From: Hyunsoonleella aestuarii
Lineage (GTDB): Bacteria > Bacteroidota > Bacteroidia > Flavobacteriales > Flavobacteriaceae
Reading direction: 5' to 3'
NCBI RefSeq assembly: GCF_006148925.1
Contig: NZ_VAWB01000001.1
Span: 1,826,001-1,890,000, forward strand
Length of the DNA: 64,000 bases
Shown: positions 61,493-64,000 of the stretch, in pieces
Numbering within the stretch: the first letter of the stretch is position 1
How the letters are laid out: each line of letters opens with the position of its first letter
Translations under genes and position numbers: made by a program
Notes under the pieces: model-generated
The model's input: the letters and a program-made list of their open reading frames with translations, nothing else
The model's database searches: none
Told to the model about the DNA's origin: nothing

Positions 61493-62230
61493 TTAGCTTT
61501 GCCTTTGCCTAACGACTTCATATAAAAAAGCGCCACAAGCCACTGACACATTAAGAGATTCTATATCACCTAGTAATGGGAGTTTCACTTTAGCATCCAC
61601 AACTTTCAAAGTTGATGGATTAATACCTCGACCTTCCGAACCCATAATAATGGCACAGGGTTCATTAAATGATATATCGTACAATATCTCACTAGTTTTT
61701 TCGGTAGCAGCAATTACTTTAATGCCTGATGCCTGCATGAAGAATACGGCATCTTTAATATGGTCTACTTTACAAATAGGTATTTTAAAAACTGCTCCTG
61801 CACTTGTTTTAATAGTGTCTCCATTTACAGGTGCACCACCTTTTTTTTGAATAATTATACCATTAACACCCGTACACTCTGCTGTTCGAATAATAGCTCC
61901 AAAATTACGAACATCGCTTAATTGGTCAAGTAATAAGAACAAGGGTGTTTTACCAGATTCTATAACACTTAAAACAAGTTCTTCCATGTTATGAAAACCG
62001 ATAGGCGATATTTGGGCCACAGCACCTTGATGGTTCTTTTTGGTAAGTCTATTTAATTTTTCAACTGGTACATAAGAAGAATTGATTGAATTCTTTCTTA
62101 AAACAGCTTCTAATTCCGCGAATAACTCACCTTTTAGCCCTTTTTGTAAAAAAACTTTATCTATGGTTTCTCCAGCATTAATAGCTTCTATAATGGCTCT
62201 TATACCGAATATTTGTGTTTGGTTTTCCAT
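61493..62230 (-). CDS. rlmB: 23S rRNA (guanosine-2'-O-)-methyltransferase RlmB (SpoU/TrmH family)
   Basis: A 245-residue SPOUT methyltransferase. An N-terminal L30e-like substrate domain (IFGIRAIIEAINAGETIDKVFLQK) precedes the knotted catalytic domain with motif 1 LSDVRNFGAIIRTAECTG, motif 2 IIMGSEGRGI and motif 3 LPLLGDIESLNVSVACGAFLYE. RlmB methylates G2251 of the peptidyl-transferase P loop in E. coli. A -7-like TACCTTTA (62236-62243) is only 5 nt before the ATG. Confidence 0.93.
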   Translation of the reverse strand: MENQTQIFGIRAIIEAINAGETIDKVFLQKGLKGELFAELEAVLRKNSINSSYVPVEKLNRLTKKNHQGAVAQISPIGFHNMEELVLSVIESGKTPLFLLLDQLSDVRNFGAIIRTAECTGVNGIIIQKKGGAPVNGDTIKTSAGAVFKIPICKVDHIKDAVFFMQASGIKVIAATEKTSEILYDISFNEPCAIIMGSEGRGINPSTLKVVDAKVKLPLLGDIESLNVSVACGAFLYEVVRQRQS

Positions 62231-62235
62231 TGGGG

Positions 62236-62243
62236 TAAAGGTA
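62236..62243 (-). promoter_or_regulatory. Possible -7 element for rlmB
   Basis: The minus strand reads TACCTTTA, 5 nt before the rlmB start, abutting the terminator of the gene upstream on the same strand. Confidence 0.4.
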
Positions 62244-62244
62244 T

Positions 62245-62274
62245 AAAAAAACCACCTTGAAAAAGGTGGTTTTT
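62245..62274 (-). terminator. Rho-independent terminator after the T9SS protein gene
   Basis: AAAAACCACCTT and AAGGTGGTTTTT pair perfectly with a GAAA-like loop; on the minus strand a T tract follows. The stem falls in the expected -33 region of rlmB. Confidence 0.9.
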
Positions 62275-62289
62275 AGTTTATAGATACAA

Positions 62290-64000
62290 CTACTTAAGAA
62301 TTATTTTTTTAGTAATATTTAGATTGTTCTTATTTATTTTAATTAAATATAAACCAGACGAAAATGAAGTTAAATTAATTTTCTGCGTATTAGCATTTAA
62401 ATCAATATCTGTATTAAAAACTTCTTTGCCAGAAATATTAAATACTTGCAACTTACTTTTGCCTAAGTTAAGAGAAGTAGAGATAGTAATGTCGCCATTA
62501 GAAATTGTTGGATATACCTTTACTGAGGCACTAACATCTTGATTCTCATTAACCGATAAAGGCACGGAGGTAAATTGACTCGTAAATAAACCACGACCAT
62601 GGGTGGTTGCTAAAATTGTATTATCGCTAGGTCTTAGGTCAAGATCTAAAACAGTTACATCACTCATACCATTATAGGCGGTTTGCCAAACAGGGTTGGT
62701 AACTGTATAATCTGAAGTTGACCACACGCCAAGTTCTGTTCCAATTATTAACTCACTTGGGAGTAATGGATTTTGTAAAATACATTTAACAGGTAAATCT
62801 GGAAGGTTGCCTTCTATGGATACCCAAGAGGCTCCACTGTCATCCGAAAACCATATACTTGTAACACCATAATTATGAATGGTCACAAAAATTTCTGTTT
62901 CGTCTATGCCATAGGCTAAATCTGATACACTACCTGTAAATTCACCAATAGGATTAATGTTAGGTAAGTTTAGCCAGTTAGGTGACGTATCTGCTGTTTT
63001 TACTTGTAATACTTTGCCATTTTCTAATCCAATTAGTAATGTTGTAGAACTCGTAGTATGAGGCGAAACCTTCAAGGCTGTGGGACGTGCGTCCATAAAA
63101 TTATTAGTCAAAAAGTCATTTACAACATTGCCAGAACCAGAAGTGAAATTAGAAATTCTTTCAATAACAAAATTATCAGGATTAGAAGTAGAAGCATTGG
63201 TATACAAGATATTCAAGTTTTCATCTAACTCGGCTTGATTAATAAAATCGCCTCTATCTACATCATTAACAGCATCCTCTGGAGTTGATATAGTATAACT
63301 AGTTGCAAGAGATGGATAGCTTATATAGCGATGCGTATTTCGCGGGTAACTTTGTATCATATAGGTTCTACTATCATCAATCTCGGTATAGCCGCCATCA
63401 CCGCCAAATGGGTCTACAAAACTGTTGGTCCCATTGGATGCAGACGTGGCTAATAAGGTCCCATTATCCTGTGTTCCTCCCGTAAGGTCTGTATTGCTAA
63501 TATCACCATAGTAGAATTGTGAGGTAATATAGTTTTCGTTCCTTGAGGTAATTGCGTTAGAAGATGCAAATGCATTAATATTATCCGTGTAATACACGCC
63601 ATTGTCATTACCAAAAACAAATTTATTGGTATTTCCAGCACCAGGTCTCTGTATAGCCGCATGCTGGTCGGGACCTATTAATGAGACATTAAGAGTATTT
63701 AAGCCTGGGTTGTTTGACCATTTTGATATTTGCGACCAATTGACACCATCATTACTGGTTCTAAACAAATTAATACCGCCAACAATTAAATTGTCATTGG
63801 CGTCAGCTTCAATTAATAGATTATAAAAGGCTTGTTCTCTGGCATAGTCGGTGCTACTTATATCGTTATCCGCATCATTTGGCTCAAGCATGTTGGCAAC
63901 TATCCCAAAGGCGTTTGTAGTAATAAAAAGATCTACATCTCTTCCATCATTTGCAGTTGGACCTGGTACATCTGCGGCTATCCAAAATTTATTAGCATCC
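62290..64000 (-). CDS. Type IX secretion system sorting-domain beta-propeller protein, partial
   Basis: The frame is open to the right edge, so at least 570 codons are present and the N-terminus is missing; the ATG at 63891 is internal. The C-terminal 80 residues are a type A sorting domain (VKVYPTISNGDITIST, then LQVFNISGKEVFNTDI, GLYLIKI and TKKIILK), which sends the protein through the T9SS to the surface. The rest resembles sortilin/BNR-type propeller repeats (WFSDDSGASWVSIEGNLPD, TEIFVTIHNYG, NTILATTHGRGLFTS). The gene ends in a strong terminator. Its ligand is unknown. Confidence 0.93.
   Translation of the reverse strand, partial: DANKFWIAADVPGPTANDGRDVDLFITTNAFGIVANMLEPNDADNDISSTDYAREQAFYNLLIEADANDNLIVGGINLFRTSNDGVNWSQISKWSNNPGLNTLNVSLIGPDQHAAIQRPGAGNTNKFVFGNDNGVYYTDNINAFASSNAITSRNENYITSQFYYGDISNTDLTGGTQDNGTLLATSASNGTNSFVDPFGGDGGYTEIDDSRTYMIQSYPRNTHRYISYPSLATSYTISTPEDAVNDVDRGDFINQAELDENLNILYTNASTSNPDNFVIERISNFTSGSGNVVNDFLTNNFMDARPTALKVSPHTTSSTTLLIGLENGKVLQVKTADTSPNWLNLPNINPIGEFTGSVSDLAYGIDETEIFVTIHNYGVTSIWFSDDSGASWVSIEGNLPDLPVKCILQNPLLPSELIIGTELGVWSTSDYTVTNPVWQTAYNGMSDVTVLDLDLRPSDNTILATTHGRGLFTSQFTSVPLSVNENQDVSASVKVYPTISNGDITISTSLNLGKSKLQVFNISGKEVFNTDIDLNANTQKINLTSFSSGLYLIKINKNNLNITKKIILK

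Noticed and set aside
63450-63826. Frames overlapping the T9SS protein gene on both strands
   Set aside because: The T9SS frame is open across the whole region to the window edge with propeller repeats and a C-terminal sorting domain.

Overview
The window is a chromosomal segment of a low-GC member of the Bacteroidota, almost certainly family Flavobacteriaceae. The signs are a C-terminal type IX secretion sorting domain (62290-64000), Bacteroidota-type -7 promoter elements (TAnnTTTG) before many genes, few Shine-Dalgarno sites, a tmRNA tag ending in NNYALAA, and typical flavobacterial families (DUF6702 protein beside an M1 peptidase, TPR-fused hybrid kinase, very large alpha-2-macroglobulin). 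No rRNA, tRNA, CRISPR array, prophage or intact insertion sequence was found.

Layout. 1-5134: housekeeping genes (map, a small HAD protein, gpmI), an exported ankyrin protein, an M48 protease, an acetyltransferase and dipeptidase E. 5246-9902: two tandem paralogous exported proteins, a DUF6702 protein and an M1 metallopeptidase, then tatA and a hybrid histidine kinase. 12677-20837 (minus): a nine-gene cluster for the lower kynurenine pathway. In transcription order it is kynureninase, kynurenine 3-monooxygenase, 2-aminomuconate deaminase, 2-aminomuconate-semialdehyde dehydrogenase, an acetyltransferase, an unusual SDR, 3-hydroxyanthranilate dioxygenase, ACMS decarboxylase and an O-methyltransferase. 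Together the recognised enzymes should take kynurenine to 4-oxalocrotonate; the upstream tryptophan dioxygenase and formamidase are not here. 20955-21819 is a decaying patch: a Fe-S/CDGSH gene broken by an in-frame stop beside a frameshifted remnant of a sulfatase-modifying-factor gene. 21850-24589: a sugar transporter, a gene-poor stretch, the tmRNA gene, and a mosaic of palindromic repeats just upstream of it.

24590-31243: oxidoreductase, NTF2-like lipoprotein, stomatin-like protein, kdsA, typA and small membrane proteins. 31408-41191: a surface polysaccharide locus with two Wzx-type flippases, a sugar aminotransferase, a hexapeptide acetyltransferase, a 3,4-ketoisomerase (FdtA type) and four glycosyltransferases. 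The aminotransferase, ketoisomerase and acetyltransferase fit synthesis of a dTDP-3-acetamido-3,6-dideoxyhexose. 41327-49680: lipoprotein, DoxX-like membrane protein, and a 2038-residue alpha-2-macroglobulin carrying a stretch that looks like part of a SusC/TonB receptor plug. 49861-64000: TPR protein, mpl, a Tat-exported dienelactone hydrolase, radC, a degenerate-looking deacetylase, a YjjG-type phosphatase, rarA, a rhomboid protease, an arylsulfotransferase-like lipoprotein, rlmB and the T9SS protein.

The observations most worth following are the TonB-plug-like insert in the macroglobulin, the palindrome mosaic upstream of ssrA, the SDR with replaced catalytic residues inside the kynurenine operon, the nonsense-split Fe-S/CDGSH gene, and the recurrent placement of -7 elements only 4-9 nt before start codons, which predicts leaderless mRNAs. 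All similarities rest on motif recognition by eye; no database search was run.
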